From Kalmusia sp. IMI 367209 (lineage: Eukaryota; Ascomycota; Dothideomycetes; Pleosporales; Didymosphaeriaceae), in contig JAPEUQ010000008.1 in the NCBI GenBank assembly GCA_027946365.1, positions 1,612,001-1,676,000 on the forward strand: a DNA stretch of 64,000 bases. Reading direction: 5' to 3'. Positions 11,238-22,449 of this stretch are shown here, in pieces. Both the position numbers and the translations under genes were made by a program. The notes below the pieces were generated by a model. The model saw nothing but the letters and a program-made list of their open reading frames with translations. It did not search any database and was not told the DNA's origin. The number at the start of each line of letters is the position of its first letter. The stretch's first letter is position 1.

Positions 11238-13534
11238 GAAAAGCCAAAAGCCTTAGTGTAGGCGGATGTGGTGGTTTGAGTCCCGCAGAAGGTGGCAGGC
11301 GTCGTCAAGAGACACTTGTCGGGAGGTGTCGCGTATATTCTTTTTCTGGGAGGTGCCGGCAGAATGGTGAGGTCATGTCGTAAACAACCATTCCTGGCCG
11401 CGCCAAGCCGACTGGCTCGCTACACACGTCAATTGATATGGTAGCGCGCCTAATGTGTGTATCGTAATGTCCATCTTATAGGTAGTGCAGGAAAAGATAT
11501 TTGCGAGAGCTATATGATGGCCAGGATGTAAGAAAGAGAAGGTGAGAATGGCGTCGTTGCGCATCTTCGCCCCACATTAGAAGGTAAGCGTCTTAGCTTA
11601 AATTAGGCACATAGAACCGCCTCCCCAAAAAGGTATTCCAATACAGAACACCTCCATATACCTTCCCGAGCTTCCCTGTATCGTGGGGATCTTATTCCTA
11701 GTAATCGATCAGTAAGAGCATTCTGTAGGCGATCATTTCAGATATGATACCTCGAATTAATTTGCTTAAAATTTCAATGCAAACCGCGAGCATACAACCC
11801 TAAAGGGTAGTACGGAGTTGTTCGTCACTTAATCAACATAAGACTCTTCTCTAGCTTCCAAAATATCGGCTTCACATTGGGACGCAATGGAGTCGCGCAT
11901 GTAATCCAACGACATGGCATAAGATTGTATGGACACTCTCTTCAAAGCTTCGAAGCCTAAACTATGCGGAGAAGTCACCATAAAAACTGTCATCAACTTG
12001 ACCGCAAATCACGGAGGCATATTGCACTAAGTCTTATTCGCTACATAGGGCCTTCAACGTCACCAAACGTATGGAATTAGGTGACAGAGGCTCTGCCATC
12101 ATTCGAGCTTCATGGCCAGCTACCCATCTTCTCAAGCTGGAAAACGTTGCATGATGTCATCGCTCAACTGAAGTTATTCCCCGATGTGCTATCCAATTTC
12201 TTTCTATCTGTATCCTGATTGCATGGCGTAATTTACCTCACGAGCACTCTGGATTAGCACGCTGCAGCCTCCTTCGCTATCTTACGTCCGTGTTAGTCAC
12301 AAATATATTTAGACTATGTTACGTGTCGAAACGTCCGGTTAGAAGCATATGCTACAATCCAATCTCGTGCAGCGGCATTGAATATCAACGACAATCCACC
12401 GTTTTCCATCTTTTTCTCCTAGGTCGAGCGATTAAGGGAGCAGACGGCCGCATAGACAAGATATTCGTAAAGCGAGCCTCTCGCATCAACATACCGGAAT
12501 GCGTGACCGATACTATCAGGATTGGGTAAGCTCGCCGAAGAGTCTCACGAGGCTGAAAAGCTCCGCAATGGCCTCCTTTAGCTTCGACAAAGCCTATGTA
12601 TCTGTGAAAATATAGACGAAAACGGAGATATTCGTCACGGACATGTTTTGGTAAGCTTCTGCTCCTTCTTCGACATGGATGGCGTGGTCAGTGTCTCCTT
12701 TGGGTCAGAGAAGCGCCCGGTTTGCAGCCAGTGAAATATCACTGCGAAAAAATTCAGGGATCCCGGCCGGTTTCGAGAACTGATGCCCTTCACCACGTTC
12801 ATGACTGGAGGGTCTTCTCAGAGTTTTTCATTGAGAACTGTGGAATAGCAGAAGAGGTGGGAGTCATGGAGACAGAAGGCGTCTCCAGCTTACCCTAGAA
12901 AAATTTGATAGTGTCGTTATAACTATCTAGGTAAGCATGCGGACGACGTCTACCACAATAAATTGCCTACCTCGAACCGTCGATGATGATTTGAGGCCGT
13001 TGATAGTGGATAGATTAGAAGTGCGGCACGTGGTGGCCGCAAGGGTGCGGATGTTGCGAAGCTTCATCTAGCTGCTGCGTTGCTGCTGTGAGTATCAGTA
13101 GATTTTGTTTAGTATTAAATCCGCAAAATCTTGTACCTACCATCCTTTGTATCTTTCTGATCTTGCTGCTGGGCCGCTGGAAGAGTTGAGCCAATAGTAG
13201 ATTACAAGTGGCTGTGATAGTTAGACTTCTATCCAAAGAAGTTGACAGAGCATTGTCGTGTACATCGCAGCGGTAGGCCACGAGCGCGACGTAAGCAAAC
13301 TGCTTTCGTGTCTCATCCAGATATCAGCCACATCATTGCGAGCCTGCAAGCGCCAAACAGTGTCATAGAATGTTCACGATGTACAGGGAAACCCCGCTGG
13401 TAGCCCTCACGCTCCATGTGTTCAACTTACTAGGGTATTTGCCTATGTAAACCCACAATTTTCTTTCAAGTCACACTCAACACTCCTCATCGCTAGACCC
13501 TCAACTCCTACTGTATCAAGACTCAAAACCCAGT
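11238..13534. other. AT-rich gene-poor stretch
   Basis: About 2.3 kb without a supportable gene; the base composition is more AT-rich than the flanking housekeeping genes. Short open frames on both strands show no motif. Confidence 0.45.
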
Positions 13535-14143
13535 ATGTCTGATCCAGTTCAAGAGGACATACTTTTCCACATGGACGATATCTTCCAAGACCAGCCTTCA
13601 ATGCCTGACCCCTCGCACGACCAGCCTTCTACAGCGGGCGCTATCCAATCGTTAGATATGTTGCATAGGCATGAATACATGTACAAACCCTACCATGTAT
13701 TTGAGACCTACGTTTCCTCTAGCGTTATCATCAGTTCCGCCGACACGCTCGCTCTTCTCGACACTAATTATAGCGAAACTATAGCGCACTTTGATAAGGC
13801 CGCCGACTTCCTCACCAAGCTTAGCAATACTGTCAAGCACCTTGAGATTGACCAGATAGTTTATGAGGCACAGAATGCCAGTCCCGACGGATGGTGGTGC
13901 AACCTGCCTAGTGCAGAGCTCGAGGAAGCGACCACGGAACTTCTTCGTAAATCCGAGGCTTTCTGTACCAAGGCGCTAGCTGACATCGAGAAGTACAAGG
14001 CGGCTCTTAGGGCTGACACGAAGAAAAAGGAGGACTTTCTGATAATGGATCACATCTTCGAGAAGGAGGGTAGGGTTGGACGGTCAGGCCTCAGTTCCAC
14101 CGAACGCTGGTTTCGCCAGGCATGGATTGAAGGGAAATTGTAG
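13535..14143 (+). CDS. Orphan 202-aa protein, no recognised family
   Basis: A single uninterrupted ORF with an ATG start (MSDPVQEDILFHMDDIF). The N-terminus carries an imperfect short repeat (FQDQPSMPDPSH / DQPSTAG). Residues 70-185 are predicted helical and charged, with DTNYSETIAHFDKAADFLTK and EATTELLRKSEAFCTKALAD resembling a coiled-coil or helical bundle. No signal peptide, membrane helix or catalytic motif is visible. It lies in a gene-poor, AT-rich stretch between the reductase and the phosphoesterase genes, each more than 1.6 kb away. Codon use looks normal and the frame has no stops over 202 codons, so I think it is real, but it may be lineage-restricted. Confidence 0.6.
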   Translation: MSDPVQEDILFHMDDIFQDQPSMPDPSHDQPSTAGAIQSLDMLHRHEYMYKPYHVFETYVSSSVIISSADTLALLDTNYSETIAHFDKAADFLTKLSNTVKHLEIDQIVYEAQNASPDGWWCNLPSAELEEATTELLRKSEAFCTKALADIEKYKAALRADTKKKEDFLIMDHIFEKEGRVGRSGLSSTERWFRQAWIEGKL

Positions 14144-15809
14144 CTGATACACAAGGTTCTGGACAACTGGCGAATGAATGTAGTAATGAAAGAACAGGCC
14201 TGGTAATTCAATGACGAACCGAAGTCCAAATTCAAGGGTCATGGGCACGTATCATACTTTTTGGCCAAGGACAGATGGGATGAATGTACAGTTCAAGCGG
14301 CCAGCAAAGATCGACGGAAGCTCAAGCTCTTGACCATGCTGGTCTCGATTTTCGGGCGATTATCCTCGTAGTTCACCCAGGTAGAAATGATCAGTGGGAC
14401 TTAGAGGTCTTCAGTAGCACGAATAGCATATCAACATCGAAATGAGAAACTTAGATTGATGATATCCAATGACATGTAACACGAAAATGCATCAGTGTGG
14501 TCGCGTAAAGAAAGCAAATAGCAGATCTGGCAAGCAGGGACGATATCACCTATTGTGCTATTGCTGTTGCGTTAGCGCCTTGTCTGTCATACGTGACCTT
14601 GTTTGATGCCGACATTGTTCGTTTCTTTTCTCGGCAAATACCCACATCAATCGCCAGAAGATTTCTTATTCAAACATAATTACAATGCAAAAGTCTATGA
14701 TCAGTCTTAAGCGATGCCATGTAAAGAAGGAGTTAGGTTCTGCTGGATAATTAGATTTTTATACTCACGAGGTGAGTTTGCAATTTATTTTTCACGTGTG
14801 GGGTGTTTAGAGCACCTACTGCAATAATCCAGCTCAAAATGGGACCATGGGTATATGTCCTGACAATGAGGCCAACATTTCACTTACAATAGGCATATCG
14901 AGTCGACAACCACAGTGGCTCACTATATATATATCCTAAGTATGATTAGCTGCGTAGACGATCTAGCATTTAGTGGAATCAGGTAGGATCACTACATGTT
15001 ATTTGATGCAATAGCCAATTGTGTTTTCCCAGCTACCAATTTGTTCTTTACACTGGTCTGGGATTCATTTTTAAGGGTCGATTCCATCTCTTTTCATAGC
15101 TGATTAGTATGTGATTGAAAACTGGTAAGTTGTGAAAAAGGTGGGATTGAACCATGGATGGATGGGACACAGGATCATAAGACCAAAGACAATCAATCTG
15201 GTCAAGTTGAGCATAGAGTCTTTCGAAATTTTCTGCCGGTAGCACGATTTCTTCCACTTCCATTGCGTTATTAGGTGCCTTATCTTACCAAGCAGCTATT
15301 ATATACCGCTTTCGATGAACTAGTATCGAATTGACTGCTTTTTTGCATTTTGTGTCTTCGATATCGGCCATATTTTGTCCCCAGAAAGCCAACTGTATGT
15401 GCTACTTCTTTGGCAACCAATGAGACATTTGATTTACTGATATAGTCGATGTCGTTCTTGCAATCTACGTCTTCCTGTTCACCATGAGTAGCTATTTGGG
15501 TTAGACTTGTTGCCTAAATGTTCTTGGCATTGCTTGATTTCTGTATAGGGTGCGTCTCTGATCATATACTACTCATGTTGGTACTACTGTTGGCGTAAGT
15601 GACTCCCTTGACACATAGACAGGGGCACTCTTTGTTGTTTACCCTATGCCAGCCTACTGGCTAGCTTCCTTCATATCCACTTTTTTTTCAGAGAGGTCTA
15701 ATAATCAACTTGTTACTTCACTTTTGCCTCCAACAACTGCGACTCGCAACTTCGCCCATCACGACCATAGCCGAAGCTACGCTCCGCAGGATCCCCAGGG
15801 TTAACACGC
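14144..15809. other. AT-rich gene-poor stretch
   Basis: No gene that I can support. A 71-codon ATG-initiated frame on the minus strand (15263-15048, starting MEVEEIVLPAENFERLY) is the only plausible candidate for a small protein, with no recognisable family. Confidence 0.35.
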
Positions 15810-16610
15810 ATGGCTCTCCAGATAGTCTCGGATCTCCACCTCGAGGCTCCCAAGGCCTACGACTTCTTCTCCATCATCCCGCACGCACCCCACCTGGCCC
15901 TCCTCGGTGACATTGGTAACATTGTCACCCATAAAGCCGACATGTTGGAGTTCCTCACCCACCAACTCAAGCAATTCCGCACCGTACTCTTTATACCCGG
16001 GAACCACGAGCCTTACGGCTCAGACTGGCCCACTACCCTTGCTATTCTCCGTGCTTTCGAAGAAGACGTGCGGGGCGATAGCACTCTCGGAAGCTTCGTC
16101 CTACTCGATCGCACCATATTCCAACTCCCAGATACAGACGTCACTATCCTAGGCTGCAGTCTGTTCTCCTCCATACCATCTGAGCAGGAGATGGCAGTTA
16201 GCGTGGGGCTGAACGACTTCTTCTACATCGCCAATTGGGAGGTGCGTGCGCATACGGCGGCGCACGAGCGAGATGTTGCGTGGTTGAACGAGCAGGTCGA
16301 CGCTCTCAAGCAGACTAGCACTAAAATCGTCATTCTCACTCACTGGAGCCCGTCTGTGGATGATCGCTCGACTGACCCCAAGCATGTTGCTAGCTCTATC
16401 TCGTGTGCTTACTCGACGGACTTGTCCAGTCAGCCGTGCTTCAGGAGCGGCAAGGTCAAGCTTTGGGCTTTTGGGCATACGCACTACAATTGCGACTTTG
16501 AGGTTGCGCGTGGAGGAGATGCGGGTCCACTGAGGCTGGTGGCCAATCAGCGGGGTTACTACTTCGCTCAGGCTGTTGGCTTCGACCCAGAGAAGAGGTT
16601 GGAAGTGTGA
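15810..16610 (+). CDS. Calcineurin-like metallophosphoesterase, 266 aa
   Basis: Single-exon gene. The metal-binding blocks of the metallophosphoesterase superfamily are all present in order: SDLHLE with Asp8 and His10, GDIGN with Asp34, GNHE at 64-67, LTHWSPS in the C-terminal half and GHTHYNCD near residue 223. These residues normally bind two metal ions (Mn, Fe or Zn) for hydrolysis of phosphoesters. The protein has no signal peptide or membrane segment and no accessory domain, so it is likely cytosolic. Length fits the compact fungal Ser/Thr-phosphatase-like or Ted-like subfamilies. The true substrate (phosphoprotein, nucleotide or lipid phosphoester) cannot be inferred. The ATG chosen places SDLHLE seven residues from the start, as is usual. 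Confidence 0.9.
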   Translation: MALQIVSDLHLEAPKAYDFFSIIPHAPHLALLGDIGNIVTHKADMLEFLTHQLKQFRTVLFIPGNHEPYGSDWPTTLAILRAFEEDVRGDSTLGSFVLLDRTIFQLPDTDVTILGCSLFSSIPSEQEMAVSVGLNDFFYIANWEVRAHTAAHERDVAWLNEQVDALKQTSTKIVILTHWSPSVDDRSTDPKHVASSISCAYSTDLSSQPCFRSGKVKLWAFGHTHYNCDFEVARGGDAGPLRLVANQRGYYFAQAVGFDPEKRLEV

Positions 16611-17913
16611 ATGGATGCAGCGAAGCTTTGACACTCGTGATTATACCGTATGTGCCCAAATCTTGACTGGCAGCCTCGCGAATATTGGTTCCAAAGGAGT
16701 ACAGCCGCCACCTACATAGTTTCATGACTGCTAGGCCACACTAAATGACATGATATAATTTCATTGTTACGAGGGCTTCGATTTTCAAAAGCTGTATTGT
16801 AGGTGTGTACATGAACGATGTCTAGCGTGATAGGTCAACCTGGGATGTTTGGGTAATCGTATCTTAGTACATGCACCGGCGGCGACGCAGCTGCAATCGA
16901 TGCCAATTCGTGGAAAGTCTTAAGATGAGACTCGGACACATAGTTCGCTGTCTTCCAGAGAACAATTACGATTTCCATGAAATTCTAGGTTCTATACACA
17001 ACCACGTAGTTTTTTTTAGAGATTGAAGTTGCATCACAACATGAGCCAAAACTCCTAGAACTCGACACGCAAAGACTGGAACGCAAATCAGAGTACCGGA
17101 GTTGACAGCATAGGAAGAAAAAAAAACCCGCTGCGATTGCCCACTGGAGCAATTTGCAGTGTGTAGCGACTGCGAGTGCAGACACACCAAAACCGCGCTT
17201 CAGCGCGGAGGAAATACTTCCAGCTGGCAGGCCAACAAGCCAACACGCACCCACGGCGGACCTTTGCCTCCAGCCCACGCCTAACCCGCGTCACCCTCGC
17301 CCTCGCGCTATTTCACGCAATCATGCCGACATGTGTGGACGCATTCCGGTCGCGGTGTCGCTCATCGCCCTCAGCCGCACCTGTCAACCTACCTAAACGG
17401 GCAATGCTCGCACGGAGAAACCTAAACCATTGAAAGCTGCGGGCACAACCGCCCTCGCACTAGCTTCTTACCTGGCCAATCAGTCGGCGCGCCCTCGACC
17501 GATTCAGGGCCCGGCCCGTGGACTAGCGAATCAGAGTGGGGATGTGAGTTGATGGCATTAGTTTGGTGTGGAGGGCGATGGGCGATGGGCCGGAGGGCGT
17601 GGATGACAGAAGAATATTTGTGGACGTTTGGACGGCAATGCGGGCCTTTGAGCGTGGTGCGTTGGTGTGTGTGGTTCGGGAGAGGTGAAGAGGACTGTGG
17701 TTCGCGAACTAGTGGGGCGGTGCATTGCTTCTCTCGGAGCAACTTTGCGCACTCAAGGACCACTGCCCATGTTTCTGATGCTCGCCTACGTCTACGTGCA
17801 TGGAAAGCTGAATTGAAAAAGGGTATAATCTAAACATTTTCCTAGTCGTGCAGCTTGATCCTTCATTGCGCAAACCTGAATGCTGTTCCAACTTCCCCGG
17901 AAACCGAAACGCC
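16611..17913. other. Intergenic region, convergent 3' ends
   Basis: Between the phosphoesterase and eIF2B-beta genes, whose 3' ends face each other. Only short shadow frames; no RNA gene recognised. Confidence 0.45.
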
Positions 17914-19453
17914 TCACAGCGTGATATCCTCCGTACGATAATGATCTGCAACAATCCGGTACAGATACGAAGGAGCATGTCCACCACTACCAAAAGTCAG
18001 CACGCCTACAATGCATGTTGTCAGACTAAAACACTTACAGATTGGTGATGTAGAGGTCGACGAGATCTGCCGGGACGTAGTCGTACAGCGGGTGCTCTAC
18101 ATCGACCTTGTCTACGAATTCACCGTCTTCGTACGGGACCACTCTGCCTGCGTCACCATACTCAATGAGTTCGTCGATGTCGAAGGGATATACCGGGCTC
18201 AGCTTGTAAACACCACTGAGCACTACGACGGGCGTTTGGTGCTCTTTAGCTGCCTTTGCGATCATGTGGGCCCCTGCCGCTGCCACAAGACCGCCGTTGG
18301 CTAGGACGGTATGTGTGGCTAGAATCACCTTGTTGACGCGGGACATGATGGCGAACACATGTGAGTCTGGAATGACATAGACTGGTATGCCAACAGAGGT
18401 GAGCGGCTTCCAGGGGTCTTCATCTTCGTGGAGCTGCGTTTCTCGTTTCCTTCCAGTGAGCAGAATTCCATGTGTCGCCGTGTTATCGTGCGGATACGTC
18501 TCCGCATGCACCACGGTGAACTTGCGTTTCTTCGCCGCACTAAGGAGGAACTTCTGGACAGTCGTCGATGCGGTATGAGTGAGAATGATCTCGTTCGAAT
18601 GAATGTGCTCCAGCGCAACGCTAGCAATCTGCTCGTCCGACTGCTCCAGCTCATCTTGCAATTCCCGAATGCCATCCATGACCTCGCTCTTCAGATCCAG
18701 ATTAGCACTTTTACTGAGGTCTGCCAGCCGTTCTAGATTCAGGCTATGCGCACTCTTGCCATCGGGAGATGCCTGGCCCGTAGGCGTGCTTGCATTTGAG
18801 TCTGCAGGCTGAGAGAAGAGACCGAACAGGGAATTGACTAGGGGAGCGGAGGACGTAGGTGCGTACGAAGTATGCGAGGTGAGGAGCGGCGGTCTTCTGG
18901 ATAGCTCGGATGAGTCAGACATGTCGGATGCTATACTCGCGTCGAGCGGTTCAATGGCTGCATGTCTGAGAGGACTAAATGTCGATATACTCGACGCCAA
19001 AGTCGGTCGGTTGAGCGAGTCGTGAGGAATAGGCGTTTGGTGGCCGGCATCGCTGCCAGCATGGCTGTCCCCGCCTGCGTTATCGTCGAGTACCTCCCGT
19101 ACAAGCCCCAGCACGCGGCGCACAATGTTGCCTACGACAACTTCCCGGGGCTGGGCTGCGGTGAGCCGGCGGCCCACCTGTCGTATCCGCTCCACCAGCT
19201 TCGCAGCATCTCGTCCTTTGAATTCGCCCACGACGCGGAGCATGAGCGCGGTCGTGGCTATGGCGCATGGTCGCGAGTTGCGGATCTGTCTTCGCTTGAG
19301 AAGCCTGCGCGTGGTCAACCATGGAGGGCGCCAGAGGGGGGGAGCGACTCACGATATGAGGTGCTCGACCGAGGGGTCGGCGGGGGTGGTCTTGAGAGAT
19401 TTCAGGAAGGATGTGAGCCCTGGAGCTAACGGTACTATGCTGCCCTGCGCCAT
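17914..19453 (-). CDS. GCD7: Translation initiation factor eIF2B subunit beta, 479 aa, three exons
   Basis: Exons on the minus strand are 19453-19353, 19304-18039 and 17986-17914; introns are 48 and 52 nt, and phases match. The N-terminus MAQGSIVPLAPGLTSFLKSL joins to LLKRRQIRNSRPCAIATTAL. The C-terminal half holds the eIF2B alpha/beta/delta Rossmann-like domain: IILTHTASTTVQKFLLSAAK, HGILLTGRK, SRVNKVILATHTVLANGG and PLYDYVPADLVDLYITN. The last exon supplies GGHAPSYLYRIVADHYRTED, so stopping at the second exon would lose the conserved tail. The subunit belongs to the regulatory core of the GDP/GTP exchange factor for eIF2, the target of eIF2-alpha phosphorylation. A Ser-rich insertion (about 105-200) is less conserved. 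It is divergent to Nem1 across about 650 bp. Confidence 0.95.
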
Positions 19454-20103
19454 TGCTGCAGGGTGCGCTCGTGGCGCTGTTGTATACTGTTAAAAGGTGA
19501 CTCGAGTCCTCGGGGTGATGTCGACGGCGGGCGCGTTGTAGCTTTTTCTGTGCGCGAAGCCGGTGGGGTGCAATTGAGACGGGTTTACGGAGTGCGCGCA
19601 GGGTCTGGCAGCGACCGCGAGCTGTCTAGCGAAGAGTGGAGAAACGGGGCGTATGTTAGCGAGTTTCGTGGGCAAGAAACACGTCGGTGGGCGTTGTGGA
19701 ATGGGTTTGGACGCTGTGCGGTAGCTATGAGTCTTTGTGTGAAGGCGGGCCGCATGACTGGCCTATTTCCGATTTCCATTTTCGGGCTTCCGCGTCTGAC
19801 ATCGTCATTGCTTCGCAGTGGTCCGCACCCTACCGCATCCCTCTCTCCACCCCGTAGCCATCGCGCTCGCTCTCTGCCCGGCCAGACGGTCCCTTGCTCG
19901 CCCTGCCCTGACTTTCCCTGCGACTCTGACAATCGCTTGTTTGCTGCTTCACGGCCGCTGCCGCTGCTTGCTGCCCATTCAGCTAGCTGAAGAAACGCCT
20001 CCCGGCCCCTGCAAACACCGCGCCGTGGCTCGCTGCCTACCCAAAATTCGATTTACCAGGGCGCGCGGGAGCATCAGTATCTGTTCATGGCTGTGAGCAG
20101 AGC
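19454..20103. promoter_or_regulatory. Shared divergent promoter region, eIF2B-beta / Nem1
   Basis: About 650 bp separate the two divergent start codons. No clear TATA box; a pyrimidine-rich stretch lies at about 19840-19930. Shared regulation is inference from arrangement only. Confidence 0.4.
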
Positions 20104-21778
20104 ATGAACGTACTAGCACATATCGGCAGCACCCCGCCAGCGAGTCCTCCCCGTTCACGCGCCTCGTCAGAGAGCAACGTCTTTCACGCGCAACCTCGGC
20201 TACGAGCGCTTATTCAATCGAATGATGCGGGCGCAGGACCCATAGCAATCTCAGACGCATCGGAAAACATGGTAGCCAGGCGGGCGGACGTCACCAGCTA
20301 CATACAAACGGACGCGACGGCATCCGACTACGACGAGAAGACGCCGCTTCTTCAAGGCTCTGAAGAACCCTTTCCAGAAGTGCAGAAATCGAAACGGTGG
20401 TTGTTTCCCCAGAGAATATCAGACGTCGTCTTGGGCGGCGTAAAGCTACTGATCGCGCCCGTTGTTCTCACCGGACAGTACTTGTTCGCATGCTTTCATT
20501 ATGAGGACGGGCGCTTCTCCCTGATTGCCCCGTTATATCACATAACTCATCCATTCACGAGGACGCGTCGGAAGAAGCGGACCACCGCGGCGATGCAGGC
20601 GTCGGATTCGTCCGATACTCAGGAGAAAGGGAAGCGCAAGGGCAGAAGCATAGCCACTGCGCAGAAAACCAGAAGACCACCCAGACGCTCACCCTCCATC
20701 GCCTCGACCTCTACAGCCATTACATCTGATTCTGAATTGGACAGTGAGCGGCCGCCGACGAGAGATGGCGATTACGATGCGCCCTCCCGCCATACGCGAT
20801 CGAAATCTAGCACCTCCTCTACTGCTGAGGAGATAGCGCCCGCGAAACGACAGATCCGTATCAAGTTGCACAACGATGAGGCGCTAAGGCAGCGCAAAGC
20901 GGCGAAGAAGATGCAGTCCTCGAAAGGCGGCTCGGATCACGTGTCCACGGAAGCTGCCAACGCGTTGAAGTCCCCCACTGGCCCTATAACCTCCAAACAG
21001 CTGACCAAGTTCCCTCGAGCGCCACAGCCCCCGCGTCCCCTTGTACCGCGGCGCCAGCCGTCTTACTCTGCAGCAAGCACCGCCTCGCTCGGCCCGCACC
21101 AGAAAACGTTGATTCTAGATCTAGATGAAACCTTGATCCACAGTATGGCCAAGGGCGGCCGCTACACTACCGGCCACATGGTTGAAGTGAAGCTGCAGCA
21201 GCCAGTTGGGGCAGGCGGCCAGATCATAGGCCCCCAGGTCCCAATTTTGTACTATGTTCACAAACGGCCACATTGTGATGAGTTCCTCAAGAAGGTAAAT
21301 CTGCAAGCCCGGGGTAGGCGGAAGCCGCTAATTCAGCTCGTCGCAGGTGTGTAAATGGTACAATCTTGTAATCTTTACGGCCTCTGTGCAAGAATATGCC
21401 GATCCTGTCATCGACTGGTTGGAGACGGAGCGCAAGTACTTTGCGGGAAGGTACTACCGTCAGCACTGCACATTCCGCAATGGGGCTTATATCAAGGACC
21501 TGGCTCAGGTCGAGCCTGACCTCAGCAGAGTCATGATTATTGATAACAGCCCCATGTGCTACGTGTTCCACGAGGGTGAGGTTGCTTCCCGCGCGGACAC
21601 GCCGAACAACGTGGGCTAACGATCGACATCAGATAATGCCATTCCCATCGAAGGCTGGATCAACGACCCTACGGACCATGGCCTGCTACATCTAATACCC
21701 CTCCTCGAGGGTTTGCAATATGTCACTGATGTCCGCGCGTTGCTTGCTCTGCGGTTGGGTCAGCCGCAGTCCGTCTAA
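20104..21778 (+). CDS. NEM1: Nem1-type FCP/SCP1-like phosphatase, 521 aa, three exons
   Basis: Exons are 20104-21294, 21347-21575 and 21633-21778, with 52- and 57-nt introns in consistent phase. The N-terminal half has an acidic/Ser-rich region, a hydrophobic segment (VVLGGVKLLIAPVVLTG) that would anchor it in the nuclear/ER membrane, and basic Ser-rich linkers. The catalytic domain starts with LILDLDETLIHS (DxDxT, Asp339-Asp341-Thr343), the HAD phosphatase signature, and continues with VCKWYNLVIFTASVQEYADP, YYRQHCTFRNGAYIKDL, MIIDNSPMCYVFHE and DNAIPIEGWINDPTDHGLL. This set is typical of Nem1, the catalytic partner of Spo7 that dephosphorylates the Pah1 lipin and so controls lipid synthesis and nuclear-membrane growth. 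The third exon completes LLHLIPLLEGLQYVTDVRA. Confidence 0.93.
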
Positions 21779-22449
21779 GGTGGTGAGATACGAGAGAGTC
21801 GCGACGCGGCTTGTAGCATTCTGTACACGCAGCAGTTTAATATTCATTGTATTATAGAAGCGGCGACGTTGGCTGAAGCGGAGCAGCCGCAGGTTGGAAG
21901 AAGAAGATACCCAAGATACCTTTCATCGTACGCGTTCACATCCCTGATCTGCTGACGGCGCCGTCGCCCATTTCATGCTTGCTTTTTTGTTCGCTGTACG
22001 TTCCGTCGGTCCGGTCAGAGGCATTGAGGCTCTCCGATTCGCGCCATGCCCTGCCAGCACCCACGCTTTTGCGGGAATGGCTTGGCGCCCCCATGCTTTC
22101 TGCTTCAATTTGCTAAGCCGTTTTACCTCAACACGCGCGGCTTGCTCTGCAGGTACATCTCCCGCTTATCGTCCCGCTCACCTTCCGCTGCCACGCGCCC
22201 CACGTCGAACACTTTTCGGTAACCGTCCGTGCGGTAAACGCGGTTGCATGCAACCCTCACGAAAGCACGACATCGCCATGTTCAGCTCTGCCTTCGAAAT
22301 CTGCTGCAACACAACGCCTAGAATGCTTGTACCATCTCCCGTCATCCCATGGATTTCGAATCTGGACCCATCTTTGAACTCCAGTCAATGCATCCTCTAA
22401 AAGAAGTACGATCAGTTCCGAAAAGTATAGGTCAGAGTAGTTCAAGACG

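Noticed and set aside
15140..15160. tRNA B-box-like sequence on the minus strand
   Set aside because: T-arm stem does not pair beyond three bases and no A box lies upstream.
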